A stretch of DNA of 64,000 nucleotides from UBA8752 sp002336475 (GTDB lineage: Bacteria > Bacteroidota > Bacteroidia > Flavobacteriales_D > Sanyastnellaceae), in assembly GCA_943846755.1 (NCBI GenBank), contig OX044365.1:496001-560000 (forward strand). The letters run 5' to 3'. Shown piece by piece: positions 1 to 9,315 of this stretch; positions within the stretch are counted from its first letter, which is position 1, and each line of letters starts with the position of its first letter. The translations under genes were made by a program, and so were the position numbers. Below the pieces are notes generated by a model. That model ran no database searches. It saw only the letters and a list, made by a program, of their open reading frames with translations, and was not told where the DNA came from.

Positions 1-561
1 ACTACGGAAGCCCTTTTCGTCCTGATGAAAAGACGCCGTGGTGGCATGTTCATTCAACTCACCCCGCCAACAGCGTTCAGCATCAAACAGCACCATTCCA
101 TCCAAATCCTCGAGGGCGGGCGCATAAAAATGCACCGTCACCAAGGGATGCTCGGAACTGGGGTTGACAATTTTGTGGATGGTGCCATCAGGCTCGGGAA
201 GCACGCCTCCAGCCTTTACGCATAGCGCCCCGCGTTCTCGCAATTCCCTGGTCTCTTCGTCATAGGTGTACTCCACATTTTCGACCTCCCCTTTTACGCA
301 AAGGACATACCCCCAAAAACCCTCGTGGTGGTGGATTGCACTTTCTACACCCGGTGGCCAATGCAAGACGACCACCTCAAAAGGCTCCATGAGTAAAATA
401 TTACGGGCATAATTTCCTGCGTTGGCGTCAAAATCAGGCACCAATCCGGTCAGGTCCAATGTGGCACAATCGATGCTGCGTACGCACCTTCCCAGCCATT
501 CGTAATCAAAACCTGCTGGGGTGTTTTTGCGGATTTTTTCAAGTAAGTCACGCATGGCCAT
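1..561 (-). CDS. Cysteine dioxygenase-like cupin (3' end cut by window edge)
   Basis: Cysteine dioxygenase family cupin, expected to oxidise L-cysteine to cysteine sulfinate with a non-haem iron. Only the first 187 codons are present; the frame runs open off the left edge. The protein starts MAMRDLLEKIRK; an ATG two codons later is an equally good start. Seen: HHHEG at residues 77-81 gives the H-x-H iron pair, H129 (in TIHK) is placed to be the third iron ligand, and Y146 lies 17 residues further, as the crosslinked tyrosine does in the family. The position matching the mammalian crosslinked cysteine is glycine, as in many bacterial members. It is divergent from the small gene that follows. 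Family call is firm; the substrate (cysteine versus another thiol) is inferred. Confidence 0.85.
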   Translation of the reverse strand, partial: MAMRDLLEKIRKNTPAGFDYEWLGRCVRSIDCATLDLTGLVPDFDANAGNYARNILLMEPFEVVVLHWPPGVESAIHHHEGFWGYVLCVKGEVENVEYTYDEETRELRERGALCVKAGGVLPEPDGTIHKIVNPSSEHPLVTVHFYAPALEDLDGMVLFDAERCWRGELNEHATTASFHQDEKGFRS

Positions 562-686
562 TGGTTTGCTCTGTGAATATACAACCGCACGGAAGGGCTT
601 TCTGACGGAATAGAGGGAATTCAAAGGGGGATGAAACCTTTTTGAATCGGACGCAGTATCCCAAGTCGATTCCAAACTGTTGCCCC

Positions 687-905
687 ATGTCCAACCGACG
701 CATTGTGAGCTATGAAAAGCTCGAACAACCTGTTCGCTCCTTGATCAAGTCCCGCTATCCTGATGGATTCGACGGCATGACATTTAACCTTCGGCTTCCG
801 ACAAGCAAGGAGGTCTTTAAGATGATCCGGGTCGAAATGGCCGGCATCCAATACATGGTGAAAGTGGGGCCCGCCATCGAAGGCGTGGACTACTCCATCG
901 ACTGA
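687..905 (+). CDS. Small conserved-looking hypothetical protein (72 aa)
   Basis: Unrecognised small protein starting MSNRRIVSYEKLEQ. An in-frame ATG 15 codons upstream (642) exists, but the residues it adds look non-coding, so 687 is preferred. The pattern is a short basic N-terminus, then RSLIKSRYPDGFDG, then a beta-rich tail ending in EGVDYSID. It resembles small cytoplasmic Bacteroidota proteins with a YPxG motif, but I cannot name a family. It is divergent from the cysteine dioxygenase gene and followed by a hairpin at 952-984. No signal peptide or membrane segment is seen. Function unknown. Confidence 0.6.
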   Translation: MSNRRIVSYEKLEQPVRSLIKSRYPDGFDGMTFNLRLPTSKEVFKMIRVEMAGIQYMVKVGPAIEGVDYSID

Positions 906-951
906 CAATTCTGTCAATCTGCTTTTTCATTTTTCCTAACTCTGCGCATTT

Positions 952-984
952 AAGGGTTGGTTCCGAACTTCGGGGCCAACCCTT
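952..984 (+). terminator. Hairpin between small gene and phoD-like gene
   Basis: A 9-bp perfect stem (AAGGGTTGG paired with CCAACCCTT) with a 15-base loop, followed by TTTCTC. It lies after the 687-905 gene and ends 5 bases before the phosphatase ATG at 989. It is probably a terminator for the small gene. Because it occupies the leader of the next gene it could also affect that gene's transcription or ribosome access. Confidence 0.5.
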
Positions 985-988
985 TCTC

Positions 989-2335
989 ATGAAGTGCACT
1001 GCTCCGAGGTTGCTCCTCGCCTTTATTTTATTGTTTTCGGTCTATTCAGGTGCCGCTCAATTGGCTTGTCAACCCATGGTGGGGCACGTCGGACTGCGCG
1101 ATGCTCGCATTTGGATTCAGTCTGAAGCCCCCTGCCGGGCAACCATTGTTTGCTGGGCCGACTCCATGGGGGATGCGCCCACTGAGGTGCTGGTGGCCAC
1201 CGAACAAGAGCTTAGCCGAGCACATGCCAACACGGCCACCTTTGACCTTGGGGACCTCCAACCCGGAACCGGTTATCGATTTCAGGTGCTGATCAATGAC
1301 GAACGCGTGGTGCAGGGAATCGACACCACATTGCAGCGTTTTACCACTCAGCCCTTGTGGCAGTATCGGTTTGACCCGCCTTCTTTTACTGTCGCCTTGG
1401 GGTCCTGTGCTTTCATCAATGAGCCAAAATTTGACCGGCCAGGCCGTCCTTATGGTGGAGGTTATGAAATTTTTGATGGCATAGCCGAACTCGAACCGGA
1501 CCTCATGTTGTGGCTCGGGGATAATGTTTATTTCCGAGAGGTAGACTTCTATTCGCGCTCGGGCATGCAACACCGCTACAGCCACTTGCGCAGGCTACCA
1601 GAATTACAGCGTTTACTCGGGTCCTGCCCCCATTACGCCATGTGGGATGACCACGATTATGGTCCGGACAATTCAGATGGAAGCTGGGTCCACAAAGACT
1701 GGGCCGCAGAAACCTTTGGTGACTTTTGGGCCAACCCTTCTCAAGGGTTGCCTGCACTTCAATACCAGGGCGTCACCACCTCATTCAAATACCACGATGT
1801 CGACTTTTTCCTCCTCGACAACCGATCCTTTCGGGTGAACCATGACAACATCACCCAACAACCTCAAGTGCTGGGTCCAGACCAGGTCAACTGGTTGATC
1901 CAAGCGCTGCAGTATAGCCGGGCTCCCTTCAAAGTGATTGCCGTAGGCGGACAGTTTTTGTCGGATTTTGCGGGCTATGAGAACATGGCGCTTTATCCAG
2001 AAGAGCGCGATGGCATCTTGGAACGCATCGCTGAAGAGGACATCCGCGGTGTGGTTTTCCTTTCTGGTGACCGTCACAATTCTGAATTGACAGAATGGGA
2101 AGGTTCCAATGGAAGGAAAGTCGTTGACTTCACCTGCAGTGCTTTGACCAGCGGAACCTATGACCACAGCGATGAGCCCAATACCCGGCGCGTCGCTGGC
2201 ACGATGGTCGGAACGCGCAATTTTGGCACGCTCGAAGTGACCGGCACAAGGAAGGAACGCGTGATGACCCTCCGCACCCATGACGCCAAAGGGCAAGTCA
2301 TTTGGACGCGTGCATACAAGGCATCCGACCTCTGA
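989..2335 (+). CDS. PhoD-like alkaline phosphatase / metallophosphatase, secreted
   Basis: Alkaline phosphatase D family phosphoesterase of 448 residues, expected to release phosphate from organic esters outside the cytoplasm. An N-terminal signal peptide (about residues 1-23, MKCTAPRLLLAFILLF then a small-residue cleavage region) is followed by a fibronectin-like N-domain (about 30-115) and the metal-dependent core. Metal-site motifs visible: WLGDNVYFRE near residues 173-183, MWDDHDYGPDNSDGSW near 218-233, and FLSGDRHNSEL near 358-368. These match the D/N/H ligand blocks of PhoD-like enzymes. The C-terminus has no T9SS domain, so a periplasmic location is likely. It converges on the next gene with 11 bases between stops. 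Substrate range is not inferable. Confidence 0.88.
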   Translation: MKCTAPRLLLAFILLFSVYSGAAQLACQPMVGHVGLRDARIWIQSEAPCRATIVCWADSMGDAPTEVLVATEQELSRAHANTATFDLGDLQPGTGYRFQVLINDERVVQGIDTTLQRFTTQPLWQYRFDPPSFTVALGSCAFINEPKFDRPGRPYGGGYEIFDGIAELEPDLMLWLGDNVYFREVDFYSRSGMQHRYSHLRRLPELQRLLGSCPHYAMWDDHDYGPDNSDGSWVHKDWAAETFGDFWANPSQGLPALQYQGVTTSFKYHDVDFFLLDNRSFRVNHDNITQQPQVLGPDQVNWLIQALQYSRAPFKVIAVGGQFLSDFAGYENMALYPEERDGILERIAEEDIRGVVFLSGDRHNSELTEWEGSNGRKVVDFTCSALTSGTYDHSDEPNTRRVAGTMVGTRNFGTLEVTGTRKERVMTLRTHDAKGQVIWTRAYKASDL

Positions 2336-2346
2336 GTCTCAGCCTG

Positions 2347-4935
2347 TCAATCCTGTTTAACCATACGGGTAACAGCCCCCATGCCCTGCTGACCCATCGC
2401 ACGCAGCAGATATACGCCCGCTGGTTTTCCTGCCAGTGAGCCTTGCACCACGCTCGATTCGACCTGAAGCAAGTCGATTCTTCGGCCCGTTAGATCGGTC
2501 AATTCTAGCTGACCATTAAATGGCCGCGAGAACTGCACCTTGTAGGAGTCTCGCGTTGGATTTGGAGACACCGCAAACTGTGGTGCCTGCCATTCCTGAA
2601 GACCGACTGGCACGGACACCACAAGGCTGGTCGTGCAACCATCACCCCCGGTAACTTCTAAGGTCCAATCACCGGCCCCCAAATCATCGGGGTCTTCTGC
2701 ACCTGTAGATCCCGTGGGGCCCGTCCACTCAAAGCTATATGGCTCAACACCTCCTGTCACCGTCACCGCAATTTCTCCGTTTTCCTCGCCGGGATTGGCT
2801 CCTCCTATTTCATCCACAATGACCTCCATTCCCTCAGGGTCCACCACTGTGATGCTCGCTGTGTCGGAACACGTGTTCATCCCTGCGGTTGTCAAGACAT
2901 TGACATTGACGAAATACTCCCCTGCCGATAAGCCCAGAAAGTTGCCATCGATGCTGGCAGGTTCACCATTGAGTTGATAGGAAGTGGCCATTACGTTTCC
3001 TGCGACGAAAGCCGATACGCTGCCGTCGTCTCCGCCAGCGCATGCCGGAGCAGATGCCACCAAAAACAGAGACACATCTGGTGCAGCCGCCACCGTGAAC
3101 ACTTCCACGGCACTGCAAGTGGAATCTCCATCATACACTTCCAACACAAAGTCTCCTGGGATGAGGGCCTCAAAGACGCCATCAGTCCACACTCCTGACC
3201 CTACAAAACCTGGCGCGGTGAGCTCATAAAAGACCGAATCGGTCAATGCTGAATCCACCACCACCAGTGCAGAGCCATCGAGGGTTTCGAAGCAAGACTC
3301 CCCTGTAACTAAGGGCTCAGAAAGGGTTAAGTCACAATAGGTGCAACTTCCATCTTCCTCTGTGGCTCCGGGGTTGAAATTGGATGCTGCTGCATCTGTG
3401 CACCCCACACAAGAAGTGAACTCACAATTTCCCGCATCCAAGATGGCGTTGACGTCAAAATTGCAGGCCTCAGGATCTAAACAGCCTGCACAAGAGCTGT
3501 ATTCGCAGAGTCCACTTTCTATCGTCGCGTCAGGATTGAAGTTGCAAGCGCTGATGTCAGTGCACCCATAACAACTGAAATCACACAGTTCCAAGTCATT
3601 GATTACCGCCGTGCTGTCAAAATTGCACGCTGCAAACAAACCGCACCCTGCACAAGTGGTGTAGTCGCAAGAGCCATCTTCGAAGGTTCCAAATGGGTTG
3701 AAGTTGCAGGCCAAGGAATCCAAACAAGCTCCCACTTCGACTCCGTCACATACCAGTACAAAATCAAAACCCCCTACCGCAGGTGTTACCGCGTTGGAGC
3801 CGCTCACATGAAGAAAATACTCCACGCCTTCTTCGCTTTCCCAGTCCACAGCTGAGGACAAGAAGTTCTCGAAGCAGGGGTCCGCAAAGAAGTTAGATTC
3901 GTCCTGATCGTCGTTTCCGGCAATGCAATCGAGGCTGCCACAATCGCCTTCATAGACGCTCAGGTATGTGTCGTACTCGGTATCCTCAAAACACATGGAC
4001 GCCCTGAGTGTGTCCCCTGTTCCCATGATGGTATACCACAAACCACCGTGGTAGTAGTTGCCAATGTTGTACTGGTCGCAGAAGTCGCTTTCTGTGGTGT
4101 CCGCGCACACCGTAGTGGCCGTTACGACCTGTCCACAGCCGATGGGGTCTGCAAAACCACATTCATCGTTGTCCACCGGTAGACAAAAGCCCGCACAATC
4201 AAATCCAGGTTGCGCATAAAAACAGCTGCCATCTTCTTCGGTATATACCGGCGCCCAATTGCAAGCTTCGGGATCGGTGCAACCTGGAAATTCGAAAGGG
4301 TCGCACACCCCATCCCCGTCCTCATCACACAGGCAATTCCCTTCGCAATCAAAACAGAAGAATGCATAGTCACAGGACCCGTCGTCTTCGGTAGCCTCTT
4401 CGTCATAGTTGCAAGCTTCTGAATCCGTGCATCCTGGAACCGCGCAACTGGGGGTCCATGCGCAATGCACCAAAGTTGTCGCCCCTGCTCCAGGCAAAAT
4501 CAGCGCATTGTCAGCAAGAAGGTCCACTTCAATGGTGTCCAAATCGCTGACCCACCATGCTGAAGCCGCCAACAAGGGGCCACCTGTCCAATCAAAACTG
4601 AGCATGGGCGCCGCTGAGTCTGCCTGCACCAGAACACCAAAGGTCAATGGCGTCTCTTCATCAGGTGGAATGGCGGCTGCCGCATACAAAACCGTATCTA
4701 TCGATAAACACGCCCATGCCTCTAGCCCCTCATTGTTGCACAGGCTGTCCAATTCCGCATCAAAACCCAGGGTTGCGCTTGAATCAACCATCAGCTGGAG
4801 TGCGGTCGTCTCCTCTCCCAATGCAGCCTGTATCTCTAAAACACCTTGAGGAAAACAGTCTTGTGCCTTGACCCCGGAAAAGACCATGAGGAAAAGAGAC
4901 AGGGCAAGGAAAGCAAAAGGTGTATTCGACTTCAT
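2347..4935 (-). CDS. Secreted modular protein with Cys-rich GCTD repeats and T9SS C-terminal domain
   Basis: Large exported protein of 862 residues. I start it at MKSNTPFAFLALSL because that gives a proper signal peptide; a further ATG nine codons upstream (4962) gives a worse one. Order seen: signal peptide, beta-rich domain (about 25-165), two cysteine-rich repeats, a PPC-like beta domain (about 240-390, starting DNDECGFADP), five more cysteine-rich repeats, an SprB-like stretch and a T9SS type A sorting domain beginning near SPNPTRDSY and ending RMVKQD. The repeat unit reads GCTDxxACNYD then DDGSC; seven copies are seen. No catalytic motif is visible. A surface, adhesion or binding role is inferred from the architecture only. 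First of four co-directional genes of this kind. Confidence 0.85.
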   Translation of the reverse strand: MKSNTPFAFLALSLFLMVFSGVKAQDCFPQGVLEIQAALGEETTALQLMVDSSATLGFDAELDSLCNNEGLEAWACLSIDTVLYAAAAIPPDEETPLTFGVLVQADSAAPMLSFDWTGGPLLAASAWWVSDLDTIEVDLLADNALILPGAGATTLVHCAWTPSCAVPGCTDSEACNYDEEATEDDGSCDYAFFCFDCEGNCLCDEDGDGVCDPFEFPGCTDPEACNWAPVYTEEDGSCFYAQPGFDCAGFCLPVDNDECGFADPIGCGQVVTATTVCADTTESDFCDQYNIGNYYHGGLWYTIMGTGDTLRASMCFEDTEYDTYLSVYEGDCGSLDCIAGNDDQDESNFFADPCFENFLSSAVDWESEEGVEYFLHVSGSNAVTPAVGGFDFVLVCDGVEVGACLDSLACNFNPFGTFEDGSCDYTTCAGCGLFAACNFDSTAVINDLELCDFSCYGCTDISACNFNPDATIESGLCEYSSCAGCLDPEACNFDVNAILDAGNCEFTSCVGCTDAAASNFNPGATEEDGSCTYCDLTLSEPLVTGESCFETLDGSALVVVDSALTDSVFYELTAPGFVGSGVWTDGVFEALIPGDFVLEVYDGDSTCSAVEVFTVAAAPDVSLFLVASAPACAGGDDGSVSAFVAGNVMATSYQLNGEPASIDGNFLGLSAGEYFVNVNVLTTAGMNTCSDTASITVVDPEGMEVIVDEIGGANPGEENGEIAVTVTGGVEPYSFEWTGPTGSTGAEDPDDLGAGDWTLEVTGGDGCTTSLVVSVPVGLQEWQAPQFAVSPNPTRDSYKVQFSRPFNGQLELTDLTGRRIDLLQVESSVVQGSLAGKPAGVYLLRAMGQQGMGAVTRMVKQD

Positions 4936-5007
4936 GGTGGGAGCGGGATCAATGGAGTGCATCTATATCGGGTTCAAGTTCCGCATTCTATGCGGTTTGT
5001 GGAAATG

Positions 5008-5035
5008 AAAACGCCGGCCCAAAGGCCGGCGTTTT
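5008..5035 (-). terminator. Rho-independent terminator for the FAS1-containing gene
   Basis: Perfect 12-bp stem (AAAACGCCGGCC with its complement GGCCGGCGTTTT) around a 4-base loop. It sits 23 bases after the stop of the 5059-9141 gene and is T-rich on the leftward strand. Confidence 0.85.
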
Positions 5036-5058
5036 ACAATCACTTGCAGTTTCGGAGG

Positions 5059-8000
5059 TTAGTGGCGAACAACGACACGTTGGGTAGCCGTCGCTTCTTC
5101 CACAGTAATGCGCACTTGATAGACTCCATCGGCCAATCCACCAAGGTCAAGTGGCATCCGGCTACCGATGCTCAGCGCCTCTTGGCGGAACACACGGCGA
5201 CCTGCACCATCAAAGACTTCGAGGACCGCATCGTTGACAGCCTGTCCCAGCTCCATGATCAACTGACCGTTGGTGGGATTTGGCATAAACGATACTGTGA
5301 GGGCTCCGTTGACTTCGGTCAATCCGACCGTTGTCAAGGTGACCACTTCAGTTTCAGTACAGCCGTTCTCGTCTGTCACAGTCAAAGCATACGTTCCGTC
5401 TACCAATCCTGCGATGTCTTCTGAATCATACGGGCCATTGGGGCCTTCCCAAGCGAAGGTCAAATCGCCTGTGCCTCCTTCGACAGATACTGAAATCTCT
5501 CCGTTAGGAGCACCATCGGGATCGGTGGCACCGTCCACGGTGATTTCAATCGCTGCTGGGTTGGTCACCTCGGCATCGATGTCAGCCTCGCAACCGTTGG
5601 CATCAGTGGCGAATACCGTGTAAGGGCCAGCATCCAAGCCTTCAAAATTGCCCGTAGCACTGCTTTCTCCGCCCAATTCATAGGTGATGTCACCTGTTCC
5701 ACCTTCTGCCGTGGCCAGAATGGCTCCGTCTGTTCCGCCATTACACAGTGGGTCTGTGGCAAAAGCGAGCAACACGATGGGCGCTGGCTCATTGACAAAC
5801 AGGCTCAAAGTGTCGGTACACATCAATGAGTCCATTGCGATCACTTTATAAGAACCACCAGCGAGCTGGTCGAAGGTGAATTCGTTCTGGAATGGGTCAC
5901 CTTCCAAAGCATAGACAACAGAACCGAAGCCTCCAGTAGAGCCTTCAATGCTGATGCTTCCATTGGCTTCACCTGCACACAAAAGGTCTACTACCGTGAC
6001 GGCTGTATCAATGGTCAGTGCGCAGTAGACACAAGTCTCATCGTCAATGGTGGCCGTTGGGTCAAAGTTCGCAGCAGCAGCATCGGTGCAACCCAAGCAG
6101 CTGTAATCACACAGCGTCACGTCGTAATCCGTAGCGTTGGGATCGTAGTTGCAAGCACCTTCGTCCAAACAACCTGCGATTTCATCCTCATCGCAGACTT
6201 CATCACCGTCAGCGTCGTTGATGCAATCTCCGTTGCAGTCCACATAGGGAGAACCGTAGAGGTCTACCGGGTACAAGCATCCGCTGTTGATCGTGGCGGT
6301 AGAATCATAGTTACATGCCATCTCATCTGTACAGCCTGCACAACTTTCATAATCGCAACTTCCATCATCTTCTGTAGCCGTAGGATCATAGTTACACGCA
6401 TCCTCGTAGATACATCCATCGACTTCGGCTTCATCACAAATACCGTCCTCATCTGTGTCGCTGTTACAAGCTCCAGTGCAATCCACATAGTCTACTCCAT
6501 ACAAATCAATGGGGAATGTGCAACTGCCTGCGTCATTGATGGTGGCTGTACTGTCGTAGTTACAGGCCATTTCATTCAAGCAACCGGAACAGCTCTCTGA
6601 CTCACAACTTCCATCCTCGATGGTGGCCAAAGGATTGTAGTTACATGTCACAAGGTCCGTGCAACCTTCAATGGCAGGAACAATCACTGCATCGATAACA
6701 TGGACGACGCCGTTCTCGGCAATCAGATCGGCGATGACAATTTCTGCATCGTTGATGAAGATGCCATCCGTTGAGATTGAGATGGTCGCGGTCTGACCGT
6801 TGATCATGTCGATGGTCATCCCATCGCTGAGCATGTCACTGGTTACTGAATCTGCAGCAACATGGTAAGTCAACACATCGGTCAGTGCTTCTGGATTGGC
6901 CAACAAATAGTCTACCACGAAGCTGGGCAAAGCCGCTACAGCCGCGTCGGTTGGCGCAAAGACCGTCCAGGCCCCGTCGTTGGTCAATGTCCCATCCAAT
7001 CCGGCCAAGACGACCAGGTCTTCCAATACCGTGTGTACCTCACTTGCTGCAATGATGTCAAATACGCTTGGCGCAGGATAGGCACAGGAACCATCGTCGT
7101 CGGTCGCTGTCGCATCGTAGTTCAAGGCCGTGGCTTCTGTGCATCCAAGCACCTCGTCCTCGTCACACACACCATCCATGTCGGAGTCATTCAGGCAATT
7201 GCCGTCACAATCCACGTAGTCGACTCCGTAGTAATCCTCGGCGTAGAGGCAGTCGTCGTCTGGCGCCACACATGCATCTCCGATGTTGAAGTTGAAGAAC
7301 AACGCGCTAGAACCCACACCGTTTTCGAAGACCTGAACGTAGAAGTTACCTGCAACGTCGCCACTGGTGGTCAACTGTGCAATCAACACCTGCTGGTCAT
7401 CGCTGTTTGCTGCAATGCCGTTGGCATCACCATTCAAAGCAAACCAGCTGCCGCCAACGGGGTCGTCAATCACGATGTCAGATCCGGGAGCACCGAATCC
7501 GGGGTCGAAGTTTGTCGCCCAAGGATTTGATGTTCCTTGAACTGTAGATACCGCAGATTCCCCGATGCCAGCGTTTGGTGCTGAAGACAAGCCAATGGTA
7601 ACCCATGAATCGTACTGCAGGTTTGGGAAGGTGCCAAACAATGGTGTCTGGATGCCATTGGGTGTTACGCCGCCCAGCTCATCGTTGAAGAAGTCTGTGG
7701 TGGTGGTGACCTCTGTAGGGTTGTTGACATCACCTGAAACAGCGCTCACGAAGTCTGCAGGATTGGCACACTTTACGTAGTAACGGTAAGTGGTCATGCC
7801 TGCCAGGTCACCAGCAGTGTGCACCATAGCGGTATCCACAATCAAGCAGTAGTCTGCTGCAGTCACCACAGCACTGGGGTCGTAATTACATGCTACTGGG
7901 TCAGAACACCCTTCCTCTTCGTCGCAGAGTCCATCACCGTCTTCGTCATTCAAACAGTCACCATTGCAATCCACATAGTCCGTCAATGGATATGTGCAGC

Positions 8001-9141
8001 TGCCATCATCCTCGGTAACATCCATGTCATAGTTGCAAGCCATAGAGTCTGTGCAGCCTTGGCAACTGTAGTCGCAAGAGCCATCGTCGATGGTGGCGTC
8101 CATGTCATAGTTGCATGACATGGCGTCTGTACAACCTGCGCAAGTTGTGGATTCGCAGGAGCCATCGTCGATGGTGGCGTCCATGTCGTAGTTGCATGCG
8201 GCTGAATCGGTACAACCCAAGCATGTTGTGAATTCACAAGAGCCGTCGTCATCTGTGGCACTCTCGTTGTAGTTGCAGGCTGTCATATCCGTGCACCCAC
8301 TGGTCTCGAGCTCATCGCACAAGCCATCCATGTCGGCGTCGTTTAAGCAGTCGCCGTTACAATCGAGGTAATCCTCATCTGGGTACGTGCATGAACCATC
8401 ATCCACGCCCGCATTCTCGTCATAGTTGCACGCGGTGGCATCTGTACAACCCGGGTCTTCAACAGAGGGGTAAACGAAAGTGGGGAGGGTTCCCAGAGTA
8501 TCGATTGAGTAAACATCAAGACCTACGCCATTGACGAAGATTTGCGTGTGCAATTCCATCGAGATGTCACCATCCGTTGTGAACTGTCCCGCCAACACCT
8601 TCATGTCTGGACCGGCTATGCCATTGGCATCGCCATTCAGCGCGTACCAAGCACCACCAATGGCGTCATCAATCACAATGTTGGAGCCTGCGGCCCCCGA
8701 TCCCGGATCAAAGTTGGTCGTCCAAGGGTTACTTGAAGACTGTACCGTCGCTACTGCAGCTTCTCCGGCTCCAGCATTTGGAACACCTTCCAAGCCAATG
8801 GTGACCCAACTGTCATAAGGCAGTTCAGGGTAAACCGGAAACAGAATGCTGTTGATTCCGTTTGGTGTGGCAGCACCCAAGGCCGCATGGTAAAAATTGT
8901 CCGTAGAGGACGTTACATACGTGGGGTTGTTCGCATCACCTGATATGGAACTCAGGAAATCCGCTTCGTTTGCCATCGTGATGTAGGCGCGGTAGCAGGC
9001 GTAACCTGTCAAGTCAGTGGAACCCGTTACACCGACAATGACGCCGATGTCTTCAGATACAACTTCTACTTCCAACCCGTATTGGGCTGACAGCATTGAT
9101 GGTAAGAGGCACAGGGCCAAGAGGAGCTTATGAAGCTTCAT
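5059..9141 (-). CDS. Giant secreted protein: two shared beta modules, GCTD repeats, FAS1 domain, SprB repeats, T9SS domain
   Basis: Exported protein of 1,360 residues with a clear signal peptide (MKLHKLLLALCLLPSMLSAQ). Order: a roughly 190-residue beta module I do not recognise (about 22-225), cysteine-rich GCTD repeats (five, two extended by a DCNGDCLND-type acidic segment), a second copy of the beta module (about 434-625), one repeat, a FAS1/fasciclin domain (about 690-825, including TVFAPTDAAVAALP and a GVVHVIDAVIVP end), six more repeats, three SprB-like domains (about 1060-1275), and a T9SS type A domain (SFMPNPTNGQ to QRVVVRH). Thirteen repeat units in all. FAS1 and SprB domains are known in adhesion proteins, so cell-surface adhesion is inferred. 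It has its own terminator at 5008-5035. Confidence 0.88.
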   Translation of the reverse strand: MKLHKLLLALCLLPSMLSAQYGLEVEVVSEDIGVIVGVTGSTDLTGYACYRAYITMANEADFLSSISGDANNPTYVTSSTDNFYHAALGAATPNGINSILFPVYPELPYDSWVTIGLEGVPNAGAGEAAVATVQSSSNPWTTNFDPGSGAAGSNIVIDDAIGGAWYALNGDANGIAGPDMKVLAGQFTTDGDISMELHTQIFVNGVGLDVYSIDTLGTLPTFVYPSVEDPGCTDATACNYDENAGVDDGSCTYPDEDYLDCNGDCLNDADMDGLCDELETSGCTDMTACNYNESATDDDGSCEFTTCLGCTDSAACNYDMDATIDDGSCESTTCAGCTDAMSCNYDMDATIDDGSCDYSCQGCTDSMACNYDMDVTEDDGSCTYPLTDYVDCNGDCLNDEDGDGLCDEEEGCSDPVACNYDPSAVVTAADYCLIVDTAMVHTAGDLAGMTTYRYYVKCANPADFVSAVSGDVNNPTEVTTTTDFFNDELGGVTPNGIQTPLFGTFPNLQYDSWVTIGLSSAPNAGIGESAVSTVQGTSNPWATNFDPGFGAPGSDIVIDDPVGGSWFALNGDANGIAANSDDQQVLIAQLTTSGDVAGNFYVQVFENGVGSSALFFNFNIGDACVAPDDDCLYAEDYYGVDYVDCDGNCLNDSDMDGVCDEDEVLGCTEATALNYDATATDDDGSCAYPAPSVFDIIAASEVHTVLEDLVVLAGLDGTLTNDGAWTVFAPTDAAVAALPSFVVDYLLANPEALTDVLTYHVAADSVTSDMLSDGMTIDMINGQTATISISTDGIFINDAEIVIADLIAENGVVHVIDAVIVPAIEGCTDLVTCNYNPLATIEDGSCESESCSGCLNEMACNYDSTATINDAGSCTFPIDLYGVDYVDCTGACNSDTDEDGICDEAEVDGCIYEDACNYDPTATEDDGSCDYESCAGCTDEMACNYDSTATINSGCLYPVDLYGSPYVDCNGDCINDADGDEVCDEDEIAGCLDEGACNYDPNATDYDVTLCDYSCLGCTDAAAANFDPTATIDDETCVYCALTIDTAVTVVDLLCAGEANGSISIEGSTGGFGSVVYALEGDPFQNEFTFDQLAGGSYKVIAMDSLMCTDTLSLFVNEPAPIVLLAFATDPLCNGGTDGAILATAEGGTGDITYELGGESSATGNFEGLDAGPYTVFATDANGCEADIDAEVTNPAAIEITVDGATDPDGAPNGEISVSVEGGTGDLTFAWEGPNGPYDSEDIAGLVDGTYALTVTDENGCTETEVVTLTTVGLTEVNGALTVSFMPNPTNGQLIMELGQAVNDAVLEVFDGAGRRVFRQEALSIGSRMPLDLGGLADGVYQVRITVEEATATQRVVVRH
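7983..8290 (-). repeat. Tandem 78-81 base coding repeats (GCTD units)
   Basis: Four consecutive cysteine-rich units in the FAS1-containing gene. Two neighbours share an almost identical block: ccatcgtcgatggtggcgtc at 8081 recurs at 8162, a period of 81 bases or 27 codons. The near-identity at DNA level suggests recent duplication or gene conversion, while other units have diverged. Confidence 0.8.
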
Positions 9142-9267
9142 GTGTTTGGGGTTGGTTCAATTCGTCACCTGCAAAGTCCACCGATTATTGACGCATGAAA
9201 CGTAGGAAGACACTGTCATTTCAACATTTGATTCTGAATGAGTCGCGTTTTGGTATAATGTCAAATG

Positions 9268-9296
9268 AAAAAGGGCAGCCGATGGCTGCCCTTTTT
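9268..9296 (-). terminator. Rho-independent terminator for the SprB-repeat gene
   Basis: A 13-bp perfect stem (AAAAAGGGCAGCC with its complement) around a 3-base loop, with runs of A and T on both sides, so it may work in both directions. It lies 20 bases downstream of the leftward gene ending at 9316. The rest of the 9142-9315 gap contains nothing else I can support. Confidence 0.88.
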
Positions 9297-9315
9297 CTCA
9301 ATATGGGTTGTGGAA

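Noticed and set aside
4981..4995. Small perfect inverted repeat (CCGCAT/ATGCGG)
   Set aside because: Only 6 bp with a 3-base loop and no T tract; too weak to call as a terminator or operator.
7983..8290. Regularly spaced repeats that could look like a CRISPR array
   Set aside because: The repeats stay in reading frame, encode the GCTD units, have no spacer-like unique segments and no cas genes nearby.
9254..9259. TATAAT resembling an E. coli -10 box between two secreted-protein genes
   Set aside because: Bacteroidota housekeeping promoters use TAnnTTTG; the site points rightward into a leftward gene and lacks a -35.
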